Positions 11,310 through 24,000 of a stretch of DNA of 64,000 nt are shown here, piece after piece. Both the position numbers and the translations under genes were made by a program. Positions within the stretch are counted from its first letter, which is position 1, and each line of letters begins with the position of its first letter. Below the pieces are notes generated by a model. It was not told where the DNA came from and did not search any database. It saw only the letters and a list, made by a program, of their open reading frames with translations. The stretch spans positions 31,566,268 to 31,630,267 of the forward strand of contig OU342639.1 of NCBI GenBank assembly GCA_910589415.1, given 5' to 3'. Source of the DNA: Malachius bipustulatus. Taxonomy: Eukaryota; Arthropoda; Insecta; Coleoptera; Melyridae.

Positions 11310-12036
11310 TTAAGCTTGGCCATCCTTTTTAGGGCTCCCCTTGGAATTGTTCTCACTGAGACGGTTTGCTTCAGCTCTTCTTTTAGCATTCAGGCTATCT
11401 GATCTAGCCCGTCCTCTTAAAATTCCACTTGAATGACGATTGCTAGAGGAACTTGAATCAGGGGCCTGTTCTTCCGCCTCATTTGCTAATTCCATCAATT
11501 TGGCTTTAAAGGTAGCCAATGCAGGATCTGGAGGCTCTTTAGTACCTTCCTCGTCAGTTTTCAAAGCATATGCAGCAGTCGACAAAACCAATTCCTGCAC
11601 GAACTGGCTCCTATCCTGACGTGTGCTCTCGGGTGTTGTCTGTAAAGACAACTCCTCTAATAGGCTGGCCAGCAAGAATTGTGAAGACGGTGAGGTGGCA
11701 TTAGATGAATTATTGGCCGGCTGGACTAGAACGGGGGAAGAGTTCAACATCAAAGTTGAAGTGGAAGAAGTTGATGAGGCGTGCTGCTCCCGGCCTGAAG
11801 CCTGACTGACAGATGTCTGTCTACGAGGAAAACGCTCAAGTTGCTGCCGGGCAACATTTACTTGTTGACGTTCCAGTTGAAGCTGCATCTGCAGTTGTTG
11901 CAGCTGGCTGGGAGAGTTGCCAGCGTTGCTGCCAGAACGACGAACACCGGAAAGCTGGGACAGCAGCTCGGCAATCGGGTCTACCGATTCCCGGGATGAC
12001 GGAGACAGGGATGACAATCCTCCAGAACTAAACACA
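11310..12036 (-). CDS. Kcmf1: KCMF1 exon 5 (C-terminal half)
   Basis: Enters after TATTTTCAG at 12037 in phase 2 and runs to TAA at 11310. It codes the conserved DPIAELLSQLSGVRR segment and coiled-coil-like QLQQLQMQLQLERQ. The C-terminal 120 residues diverge from vertebrates and end in a Lys/Arg/Ser-rich tail that could be a nuclear localisation or regulatory segment (inference). Confidence 0.95.
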
Positions 12037-15000
12037 CTGAAAATATAAGCCATCTGTACTAAATAAAATAAAGATTGTGCTTAATTATTTTAAATGAGAA
12101 GAAATGAAAATTGTAGTGAGAATTTTCAGGTATGAGGTTATTAAGAGCCCAAATTGTCTCTTATATAAATGCATAAAATCTATTCAAGATTACAGTAAAC
12201 ATATCTGAAATGTAGGCTGTAAAAAAATGATTGAATATTTGGAGGGGGTCTAGTGTGGACCAAAATAAGCAAAAAAATCTTTTCGGAAATAGGGTGGAAT
12301 TTTTTTGGAACATTTTAACAAAAACAAAACATTGGATAAGGTGATAAGATAATAAATAAAAGAATAGTTCTTCATAAAATTAATAGTGACTAGGATAAGG
12401 AAATGCAAGTTTTTGCAAAATAAAATAACTTCACGAAAGAACAATTTTGTGAAAAGTGATTCATCATCACCTTATCTTTTTTATCACCTTCTCCAACCTT
12501 TGGATTAGTTAATCAGTTTCTATCCTTTGTTTGTACCTACACACTAAAAAGTAATGTGTACAGCCAAAATATTGAAAAAAAACCACCCTATCTCTGAAAA
12601 CGTAAATTTTTGGGCCCATATTTATTGAGTTTTTTTTACTTATTCTGGTCCATACTATACCCCCTCCATATATTCGGACTTTTTTTTACCACTCTGGATA
12701 ACGGGCAATAATTGTGAGTTACTTTATAATTATTATCAAATTAGAAACGGAAAAAATGCCTTCTAACTAAAATTTTCAAAATATTTCACCTCCATTACAT
12801 AATTAATACAAAATATACACATATAATAATCAGTCAAATGCTTCGGGTAATTAATTAGATTTACGCCCCACATATTTCATTAAAAGATCCTGACATAGAA
12901 AGTCAAGATGTCAAAATACTGGCAAAGTACAATTATGTATAAATTATCTTTGATTTTCAAACTTTTATAAAAATGTTAAAGTTTCTAAAGCCACAGGACG
13001 TAGTCGAAAAAGACTTTAATACTTCATAAGTTAAAAAACTCCATTCTAAATTTTTTCTTTTAATTTTTCTACTGCCAAAATATTTAAAGGTGACAGTATA
13101 TTCTGGAATCAGTATCACGGGAGGAAATTTAGAAAACCAAGTTTTTCGTGGTCAACGAGTTAGGAGACTTTTGACGCCCCGGGGGTGAATTTTCCAAGTA
13201 GGAGTGTCCCAACAGTCGTATCGGATCTTCTTCTTCCATTCCTGCCCTAGAATGAACTTTGGCTGTCGATGGTGACAGAAGTAGATGGCATTCCGGGACC
13301 AGTCTAGAACATGGCATATAAAGGGCGATGGTTCCACAAATGGATTCGTTTTGTTATGAAAGCAGTGATTATGAAAATTGAAAATAGTGCAGAACAGAAC
13401 ACTTGCTATTTGTACAATACAGGGTGGTAGTTAAGTACGGGGCCAAACTCCAAGGGGTGCTTCCTTGAGTGATTTTAAGAAGAAAAGTTCAAATAAACAT
13501 GGGTCCGAAAATGCATATTTTTCAAGATACGGGGTGTCAAACTTTTATTTTTTTTTTCTCTAAAACAAAGCAAGATATGAAAAAAACTCAAGAGATAAAA
13601 TAGTTGTATTTCTAGTTGCTTAATTCGAAAAAAATACAAAATTAAAAAAAAAGTCAGTGGCGCCCAATTTTTTAATCAAAAATATCAGTTAGACTGTCTT
13701 CCGGGACGCCACTGGAATTAATAATTTTAATCTAATTGGGGCTAAATTACCCTCTTGTTATTACAAACAGAACTGGCAAATTTCAACAAAATTGATTAAA
13801 AGAGTTTAGAAATATTCACGAACATTCGATTTTTTTTTTTAAGTTTGACACCCTGTATCTTGAAAAATATGCATTTTCGGACCCATGTTTATTTGAACTT
13901 TTCTTCTTAAAATCACTCAAGGAAGCACCCCTTGGAGTTTGGCCCCGTACTTAACTAACACCCTGTATATACATTTCTGAAGCTTTAGATTAGTTACATT
14001 ACAATGCACGATTCCAAACACTCAGCTAGTAAAAACAACCAGCCAATAAAGCTTTCATCGGTATCGACCAACGACTGTTCAAATCAAAAGTGAAACTACA
14101 TTGGTCGGACGTTTTTATTTACTTATTATTGGTTTGGTTAAGAAAATAAAATAATTTAGGCCAAAAGGAAAAACCTCAACATTCAAATTGATACAACAAC
14201 CATGCCAAATAGACCAGATATCATGCATAATGATCATACATAAAAAGTTCCCTCGGACTCTAACTTACAAATACATACATACATGGAAAATAATACGAAG
14301 AAACAACCATTAGTCAAAGAAATGGAAAGAAATTGAAAGCGAGAAGCAGTTCTGATAGTGATAACATTCCAAACCAGAAACATGCCATACACATTAACAC
14401 AGCACCTCTTAGAACTCTATATCTTGCACAAAATATATTTTATATTTAAATGCATACACAAGTGTGAAATGATACATCGAACACAAGTGTGATACGATAT
14501 ATCGAACATTACATGCTACTTCTTACACTTTATGTAGATTTGGCTGATTAGACCTGCACAGAAATTCTCACCAGTAATGATGAAATAAATTATTAATAAT
14601 CATCTTTATTAGCTATTAGCTACCCATACAGTAAACTTACCATTTATAATACAACGGCAGGTACCATAATTTAGATTTTTGAAGCACGTACCTATGTAGT
14701 AATCATGTTTTCTAAATCACCTTAAAATGTCACATGATTTTAACATTTTAAAGATAAACACTCAAACATTCAATGCGAGTTCAACATTACCTGAATACCT
14801 TGTTCTTTTTCTTCAATATACAGGGTGTCCCATAATATGTGGGCAATCTCCCGGATTTGGGTAAATTTCGTAAAAATAAATGAAAAAATAGCTATAAAAT
14901 TAATTCCTCAGAGACACCCCTACAAAGATATTAGCTGTTGAAGTCGAGGGTTGAAAATAAATTTTTTGCAATAACTATTTTATTTCTTGACCGATTTTGA

Positions 15001-18000
15001 TAATTTTTGTTGTTATTTTGTATTATTTTGAACTGTTTAGAATAGTGTTTCTTAATCTTTGGTAGCACATACATAGACCTCGGGATGGCATAACCCCCTC
15101 ATTCACTTGAAATAAAACAATAAAAATAATAATTTTACAGTTTTTTAAGGTTAATTTTCTTTTTATTTGACATTTTTTACATAAAAAATGTATCTTTATT
15201 TATTTCGATAGAGCGAACCGTTATCGAGATAAACGTCCTTCTAATAGGTGATGCGTCGCAGGAACTTTCTAAATTTCAAGTAAATTTTAACAAGATGGCT
15301 GACCTATGACAGTAAATTGAGCAGGAAACAAAACAATAACTTAATTAAATACACGTCAGTGTCAAAAGATTTCATTTCATGCAGATTCAATTCTAAATGA
15401 TTTTCTGCGTATTCAGCGTTTCTGTAACTCATTTTAAAATCAGTTAGAATTGAATCTGCATGAAATAAAATCTTTGACACTATTTGACGTGTATTTAATT
15501 AAGTTATTGTTTTGTTTCCTGCTCAATTTACTGTCAAGATCAGCCATCTTGTTAAAATTTACTTGAAATTTAGAAAGTTCCTGCGACGCATCACCTATTA
15601 GAAGGACGTTTATCTCGATAACGGTTCGCTCTATCGAAATAAATAAAGATACATTTTTTATGTAAAAAATGTCAAATAAAAAGAAAATTAACCTTAAAAA
15701 ACTGTAAAATTATTATTTTTATTGTTTTGTTTCAAGTGAATGAGGTTATGCCATCCCGAAGTCTATGTATGTGCTACCAAAGATTATGAAACACAATTCT
15801 AAACAGTCCCAAATAATACAAAATAAAACCAAAAATTATCAAAATCGGTCAAGAAATAAAAAAGTTATTACAATAAATTGATTTTCAACCCTCAACTTCA
15901 ACAGCTACTATCTTTGTAGGGGTGTCTCTGAGGAATTAATTTTATAGCTATTTTTTCATTTATTTTTACGAAATTTACCCAAATCCGGGAGATTGCCCAC
16001 ATATTATGGGACACCCTGTATAATATTCTAGTAATTATATGAGCGATTATGAAGCCATTATTCATGATATTTATTTTACTGCTTGGAACAACTTCTAGTA
16101 CCGAGTACCGATTGCGCAAACATGGATTCCGAAAAATGTCAGTCATCGTTCCTATTCCCAGCTTTGCTCTGTTCATCAAATTTACAGCTTTTGATTGGTC
16201 CAAAGCGGGACACTCGCATGGGATGTGTTATGCTGTTTCGTCATCCTTCAAGCAGAAGCGACATTCAGCCCTGTTCGCTAAACCCATCCTGTGCAGATTA
16301 TGGTTCAGCTTGCAGTGCTCAGTATATAGGTCTTGCTTCAGTGCCAGTACAAAGCTTTCCTGTTAAGCTTCAATAGTTCTTTGGTCCTTTTTTTGAAGTA
16401 CCCTGTATAAAGGCCTTCGAATGGTCCAATCTTGGTAAGTTTTGCCAGTGCTCGGGGACTTCCCTCTCAGCCCAGATGTGTATTGTTGTTTTGGCAATAT
16501 CCGGCGATATGCTAAACACTGGTTCTGGTCCGATAAATTCGGATTCGGCACCTTTCCGGGTAAGAGAGTCGGCAAATCCGTTCTCTACATATCCAGCATA
16601 GCCCGGAATCCAGATCAGAGTTACTTCGTTGCTCCTCCTAGGGCGTATGTTGTCATCACATAAAATAAAAAAAAAAAAAAAAAAAATACAAAGAATAAAA
16701 AAAATACAAAAAAAATACAAAAAAAAATAAAAACAATAATAAAAAAACTTGTATGTAATCATGATTATTCTTTTGCCCTATAGTTATAGAGCTCCTCTTC
16801 CAGCTCTAGTTGTTTTACCAACTTCGAGAGTCTGTTGGGAGACCTAATGTAGCTCTCTGGCATAGGTCTTTCAGTGCCTAGGCACAGGAACCGGGACCTA
16901 ACTAGTCCTTCACAGTGGCAGAGAACGCGCTCTGCATTTTCTTCGTCTTCGAAACAGAAGCGGCATTCGCCGTCGTCTGTCCCTCCGACCCTGGTTAAGT
17001 GTTTGCGGAGTCGACAATGTCCTGTGAGCAGGCCTAATAGGTTTGTCGTAACCGCGTGCGAGAGTTCTTTGATGAATTTCTTCGCATGCCTCTGCCCTAT
17101 GGATCTGTTCCATTTGGTCAGAGTTTTTGAGAGCATCCACTCTTTTATGGTGCTTCTCTTGAGGCTTTTTTTTAGAACTGTTTGAGATACAGAACCCATT
17201 TCTACACATCTTGTCATTAATATTATCTACGTTAAGAGGGCAAATTAAAAAAAAATTATGTGGCAGTGGCAGTGATACAAATCATAAAAAAAAATATTAA
17301 AAACAAGTGATGCTTTTGTCCACAACAAACATGGCCACTTTTATGTTTTTCTCCATAAAATGCTGTTTTTATCAAAAATAGTTCACATTAAGAGTATTTG
17401 ACCAAAAGCGCCTTTTTTATGTTGAAAAGCAACCCCAAAATCTCCGCCACACATAAAATAAATTTAATCAGAGCTCGAATAGTAAATAATATTAATGGTA
17501 AGATGTGTACAAAAATTCAGTTTTATATCTGAAGGATCCATTGGTGTTTCTGCACTGTACTGTAAGACGGATTAATTCAGTGTACTAAGAACAAAATTGA
17601 AGTTTGGTTGTAGTAGTTGAAATGACAATGGATAATGGATGTAGAGACAGTTTGTCTAGTCATTAATTCAACTTACCTGTTCTTCGTAGTAAATTAACTT
17701 TTTTGGAAACTTTCTTAGTACCATTTTGAAAAATTGATATCCATTCATCATTGAGGTGATTTTTTGAAGTGACCACTTACTAAGAGTTAAAAAATTATTA
17801 ATTTGATGAAAAATCAAAATAAAATAATATTACAAAACAGGAAACGAAAACCAAAATCCTCATACCAGAAATTTGATGAAAAATCAAAATAAAATACTAT
17901 TGTAAAACAGGGAACGAAAAACAAAATCCTAATACCAAAAATTGGATGAAAAATCAAAATAAAATAATATTACAAAACAGGGAACGAAAAACAAAACCCC

Positions 18001-21000
18001 AATACCAAAAAAAAAATAATAAAAAAAAAGCTATTAAAACAAAATCATCTGTCCTCATAACCAACAATTTTTCCTAAGCTATTCTTCAAATTAGATTCCA
18101 GCTCACATACCAATGTTCCTACCCTTATACCTTTAAAAAAAAAGTTGTCGGTGAATATTTAATCCATTTTTTTTTCAAGGGGCCATATCATGAAAAGGGT
18201 GAATTTTAGGTATAAATAATATCCCTTTGAGATAGGGATCACTGTCTCAGTGACCCTGGATATATTTTCCTGTTATCCTTCGCCTTTCCATGTTCCACAG
18301 TTTCACGTTTTTACGTGGTCAGCCATCGCCTCGACCTTTATGGATAAGTCGTCATGATCATTGGATATTGAAAAGAGAATTGACAAGAGGCATTATTGAC
18401 TCTGAAAATAGGGCATTTTACATGAAGAGATTGAAGGACAAATCAATATACCTGTAACTATAATTAGGGACGATTTGGAAACTCACCTATGGTTTGATGC
18501 CTCCAGAAAGGTCCCTTCATGAACAGATGGATTGTGAGGTCGCAACGACGTGCGCCCCTGAGGCAATGTCCTGCGATTTCCACAGCTGTAATCACAGTTC
18601 CCGTTGAATCGGAATTCATTTTTATCCCGTTAAAAACTTAAAATACTCAAAAGACCAACTAACTGCCTGATTATGGATGAATGGCTCGACCGATGGTAGA
18701 ATTTTGCCGATGCAAATACCGATTTTCATACATAAACATCGGCTATTGCCGATGCCGATGGCCTATGATTTGAAATTTTATTCTTTTATGTTTGTAGCTT
18801 CACATCGTAAGAAAATTAAGAGGATTTAATAAAATAAAAAACATATAGGTGGGTATAGGTACCTATAAAGATTTATAAAAAGAAAAATATCTCCTAATAA
18901 TAGTACGGCACACATGCGCAACGTTTTAGGCAATGTTTTGTACTCCTTTAATTAATTATGTATTATTTATTATGATTATTATTCTAAGAAAGAATAATTT
19001 TGTACAAAAAAACAACAATATTTTACTTTAATTAAAGAAAAAAAACAATACTAAAATTACAAATTGTATTGTGAAAATAAATTGACACAATCGGCGTTTA
19101 TTTTGCCGATTGCCGATGCCGATGTATCGGTCGAGCCCTAATAAATGTTTAATAAAACGTTTATATCAAGTCGCTTTCAGTACCTACTGTCTGAGTATTG
19201 CTTGTTTCAATAACTATTTTTCAATAGTTATGGAAATACTTGTAAGATCTAAAACAATAAACATGCAGTCGACAATAGTAAGGTGTGTAGAGAGAAGAGT
19301 TGATTTTAACCGGGAAGATGCTAGGAGGGGCCTCGCATTTACCATTTTAGTATTTCCATAGCTATTGAAAATTATTTTCTTTTTTTATGTAAACTTCTTT
19401 TAAATGTAACAAGAAGGATTTAAAGACTAACTTTGCATTTAAATTCTGCTGGGGTTCCTTGTTAATAGATGGCATGGGTGGCGTGCGACCACGCAATGCG
19501 CTGCTCCCCTGATACATAGATGGCATGGGTGGCGTGCGACCACGCAATGCGCTGCTCCCCTGATACATAGATGGCATGGGTGGCGTGCGACCAAGCAATT
19601 CGCTGCTCCCCTGATACATAGATGGCATGGGTGGCGTGCGACCACGCAATGCGCTGCTCCCCTGATACATAGATGGCATGGGTGGCGTGGGACCACGCAA
19701 TGTCCTGCTCCCCTGATACATAGATGGCATGGGTGACGTGCGACCACGCAATGCGCTGCTCCCCTGATACATAGATGGCATGGGTGGCGTGCGACCACGC
19801 AATGCGCTGCTCCCCTGATACATAGATGACATGGGTGGCGTGGGACCACGCAATGTCCTGCTCCCCTGATACATAGATGGCATGGGTGACGTGGGACCAC
19901 GCAATGTCCTGCTCCCCTGATACATAGATGGCATGGGTGGCGTGCGACCACGCAATGCGCTGCTCCCCTGATACATAGATGGCATGGGTGGCGTGCGACC
20001 AAGCAATTCGCTGCTGCCCTGATACATAGATGGCATGGGTGGCGTGCGACCACGCAATGCGCTGCTCCCCTGATACAAAGATGGCATGGGTGGCGTGCGA
20101 CCAAGCAATTCGCTGCTCCCCTGATACATAGATGGCATGGGTGGCGTGCGACCACGCAATGCGCTGCTCCCCTGATACATAGATGGGCATGGGTGGCGTG
20201 CGACCACGCAATGCGCAGCCCACCTGATACATATATATGGGTGGCGTGCGACCACGCAATGCGCAGCCCACCTGATACATATATGGCATGGGTGGCGTGC
20301 GACCACGCAATGCTCTGCTCCCCTGATACAATGGCCCAGTGGATTCATGCCTGTAATACAGTTTCTGTTGAATATTTTATCGGAATTCATTTTTATCTGG
20401 TTCAAATACATTAATCTAAATCTATCAAAATCTTTCAATTCGGCATTGTAATTTGAAATACTCAAAGAAGTCGGTTTAACTAAACCATCTGTTAAAGCCC
20501 CAAAATTGTAAATATTGTAGATAGCTATTCTTTTCTTTTTTGTTTTTTTTTGCGGGTTTTCCACTGTACAGAGGTGCCTTATTGGTCGTTAATTTAATTT
20601 TAATTTGAATCGGTTATATATTGCCTGATAACCCCACTCGCCGTATCGGACCAGCGAGTACCAGATCGAACGCCCACTTGGCAATCGTCGGTATTAGGAG
20701 TCAGATTCGCTGACCAAAAGAAATTCGGTGCGCCGCGACAAAATTATTGTTTTTGCATTCAGTGGTGCCTTTCAAGTCTTTTTTCACACTGTTATTCGTT
20801 GGAGACCACATCGGAGCCAGACTCATCACCCATCACCTAGGCCTAGGATAGGAAGCCCACTCTTCAGTTCGAGAAGGTAGGTGGATTTTCAGGCAATATC
20901 GTAAATAAATACAGTCCATTAATTTAATTTGAAAATCGGTACAGTATTTGAGGCTGTACTTTAACACCATCATTATATACTATCGATTATGTCTTGTCGA

Positions 21001-24000
21001 TTATCTCCACTCCCTTAATAGAGGTTAATTTTGAAGATAAAAAATTGAAACTCTGAGGATTCGTGTAATTAATATAGGACCACAGAACGGCATAATCAGT
21101 TTAATTATTATTTTTCGTTCGACTACCAGCAGTAAAAAAAACTAATTTTGTGGTAGAGTGGTCAAAATAAATTCGATTTTTCTTCAATACCAAAAAGAAA
21201 TATCAAAAAACGAATTACTAGGCTTTAATTAAATAAAAAATACATAAAATACGGAAATGACAGGTACAATGATACCAGAATGGTTCCGCATTGTACGAGA
21301 ACTGACTTGTCTGCTGACAAGCCAGAGGCTTCGATGGTGCGCCAGGGAACTATATAAGAACCACCGTGGCTGAAAATGAGTCGTAGTAACTTGGACGTGA
21401 AAGTGAAAGCTGAAGTATACAGAGTAAGACAGTACACCTAGTGAATTGTGACTCAGTGAAGTATAGACAAGAGGATAGCTGATTATTTAGATTGAGATTA
21501 TAATTTTAGAAGTTGTATTTGTGTTGGAGAATAAAGACATGGTGATTCTATAAGTGTGAGACCCGTAACAATCTGTTCTATATTACCACTTTGTATATAA
21601 AAGTGATTAGCGTGGAGAGCATACAATCTATAAAAGTGAGGTGTGTAGAGAGTAAAGCTGATTCAACTAGGAATCATTTTAAATTTCAAAAATAACTTTA
21701 TACTGACATAAATAATGAAACATTTTTTTATTTAAATAATTTTTCTACTTTCTTGTAAGTATAAAAATAGAGGATTTGGAGACTCACCTTAAACCAGACA
21801 TCACCAAGTGGCCATCACCTCTCCGCGTGTAAGGAGGTAACTCCTCCTCCAAAGGAGGCAACTCATTAAGCCAATTTATCCATGGGTCTTCTGACCTGTA
21901 ATAACATTTGCTGTTGGTTTTGTTTATCATAGTTCAGACTGTGCAAAAGGTATCCGGCTCAATGGACTAAAATCTCGTAATTCCGAGAGGTAACAATTAA
22001 TTACCGGTTAACTTTGTTAGTCCGAATAAATCCGGTTGCACAAACATAATTAGAAATCTGTCAGATAATTACTGATTTTGAAATTCTCTCTGCATGCTAT
22101 GTATCAACAAAATATTGATCCGATATTCTGCCGTGTTAACCGTAAACGCCGTAAGTGACAATTTTCTCATTTTCGGCTTATTGGATGTTCTGATGGGACT
22201 TTCTATTCTCTATCTATTACCATAAGCGAAAACGCCGTATCTCCATCCTAACAGCTATAAATCGCTAATTTAGTTCGCCGTATTTGCAGGTTTCATCAGT
22301 TCTCTAGAGCATTTTACCGTATGTTCATTTTATTAGGGAAGTTTGCCGTATCTGTAAGCATAATATGCAGATACGGCATAAATGTTAAATAAATTTAATA
22401 CGTATATGAGTAATCCTGATCGAAAATGCCGTATCTAGAAAATAACCAAGTAAGATACGTAGTTTGTTTCATTTATTTCAAAGAATAATAATAAAAGTAA
22501 TAATAATACAATAATAATTGTTTCACCGAAAGTACTTAGGTACTTTAATAACGTTAAAAAAATACATAATAATAAAATTGTGTGTGCATTTACCATAAGT
22601 GCTCGGAAACAGTAAAAGATACAGGGTGGGTTAAATTAGAGAAAAGTTGCACAATTTTATGCTTATTAAGAATCTGAAAGAAAATTTATGGATACTTTTC
22701 AGGCGTTGCTGAAATATCCTGAAAAAACTTGAAAATGAAGATTTCTTATTTCAATCATATCTTTTTTATTATTGAAAAGAAATTGAAATATTTTTGTAGG
22801 TTTACTTTAAAAAGGCATCATCTGCCATTTCCAAAATTTTCAAGGACTACTAGATCCCAGAATTTTCATTGTCAACTTTTGTTTTTCTTATGGCCGCCAT
22901 GTTGTTTTTCATGCCTTCGCTATTAAAAAAATCTAAGAAACAAAATAAATAATCTATACTGAAGTTTCAGAATAGTAGGCACTAAGTTCTCGGAAGTGGT
23001 CGTGACGTATAAGCGCTCAGTTGGAGCATTCAGTGGCGGACGCAAAATATCAAAATAGGTTCAGACAATAATGAATTTATTGAGAAATATAATTGTAAAC
23101 TTCCAAATAATATAGCATATAGTAAATAATATAGCATATAGCAAAAATAAAAATAGCAAAGAAAATAGGAAAAAAATAGTACCTTAGTCATCGTCAGAAG
23201 AAAAATCGTCGGATGATGGACAACTATCCCGATCACCGTTATCGTTCAAGTTGATAATTAATGGCTCAACCGAAACATCAACTATTGTGTCTAGATCCCA
23301 CATTCTGTCTTCTTCTTTTGTAGTATGTCGGATGCAGTTTCTCCATGTTTCAGCCGTCACATCTCCTATTGCAGTAGCTAGCAGGCGTTTCACTTCATCC
23401 ATCTTGAAGGTCACGTTTTGTTTCGCCACTTGGTTTTTTATTTGAGCCCAAATAAGTTCTATAGGATTCAGTTCACAGTGGTAAGGAGGGAGGCGGTGTA
23501 CAATGATGTTGCACTCGCGAGCCAATTCGTCGACAGCATATCTCTTAAAATGAGGTATTTGTGCCCTTGCGATGTTTAATAGTTGCACTTTTAACATGTT
23601 GTCATCAAATGGTATATTTCTTTGAGCCAGCCAGTTAATGATGTCACCTTTTCGCCATGCAGTTGTTGGCGATGGCTCCAATCGTCGACTATGGTAGGAA
23701 GCATTGTCCATTACCACGACCGAATTTGGCTCAAGGCTTGGTAAAATTTTTAAAAACCAGCTTTCGAATTTTTCCGCATCCATTTCCTCATGGTAGTCAC
23801 TAGTTTTCTTCGATTCGAAAAGTAGCAATCCGTTTTCCAAAAAACCCGAATCACTACCTATGTGAGTTATTATGAGCCTCCGCCCCTTGCCCGCTGGCGC
23901 TTTTAGTCCTGTGGAAAAACCTTCAAAAAAAGCTTGTCGACGGCTTGTTATTTCCAAATCTTGCCAAATTTTCGAAACAGTATGACCTTGATTCAGCCAA

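Noticed and set aside
16049..16376. Plus-strand frames of 97-105 codons
   Set aside because: They are antisense shadows of the LINE zinc-knuckle fragment on the minus strand.
19469..20335. CRISPR-like regular array
   Set aside because: The whole 51-bp unit repeats; there are no unique spacers, and the setting is an insect intron. It is a minisatellite.
19362..20564. A 400-residue repetitive protein gene on the minus strand
   Set aside because: All three minus frames are open because the unit is 51 bp without stops; the register of the longest frame changes at irregular units. Treated as a repeat within module B, not a proven gene.
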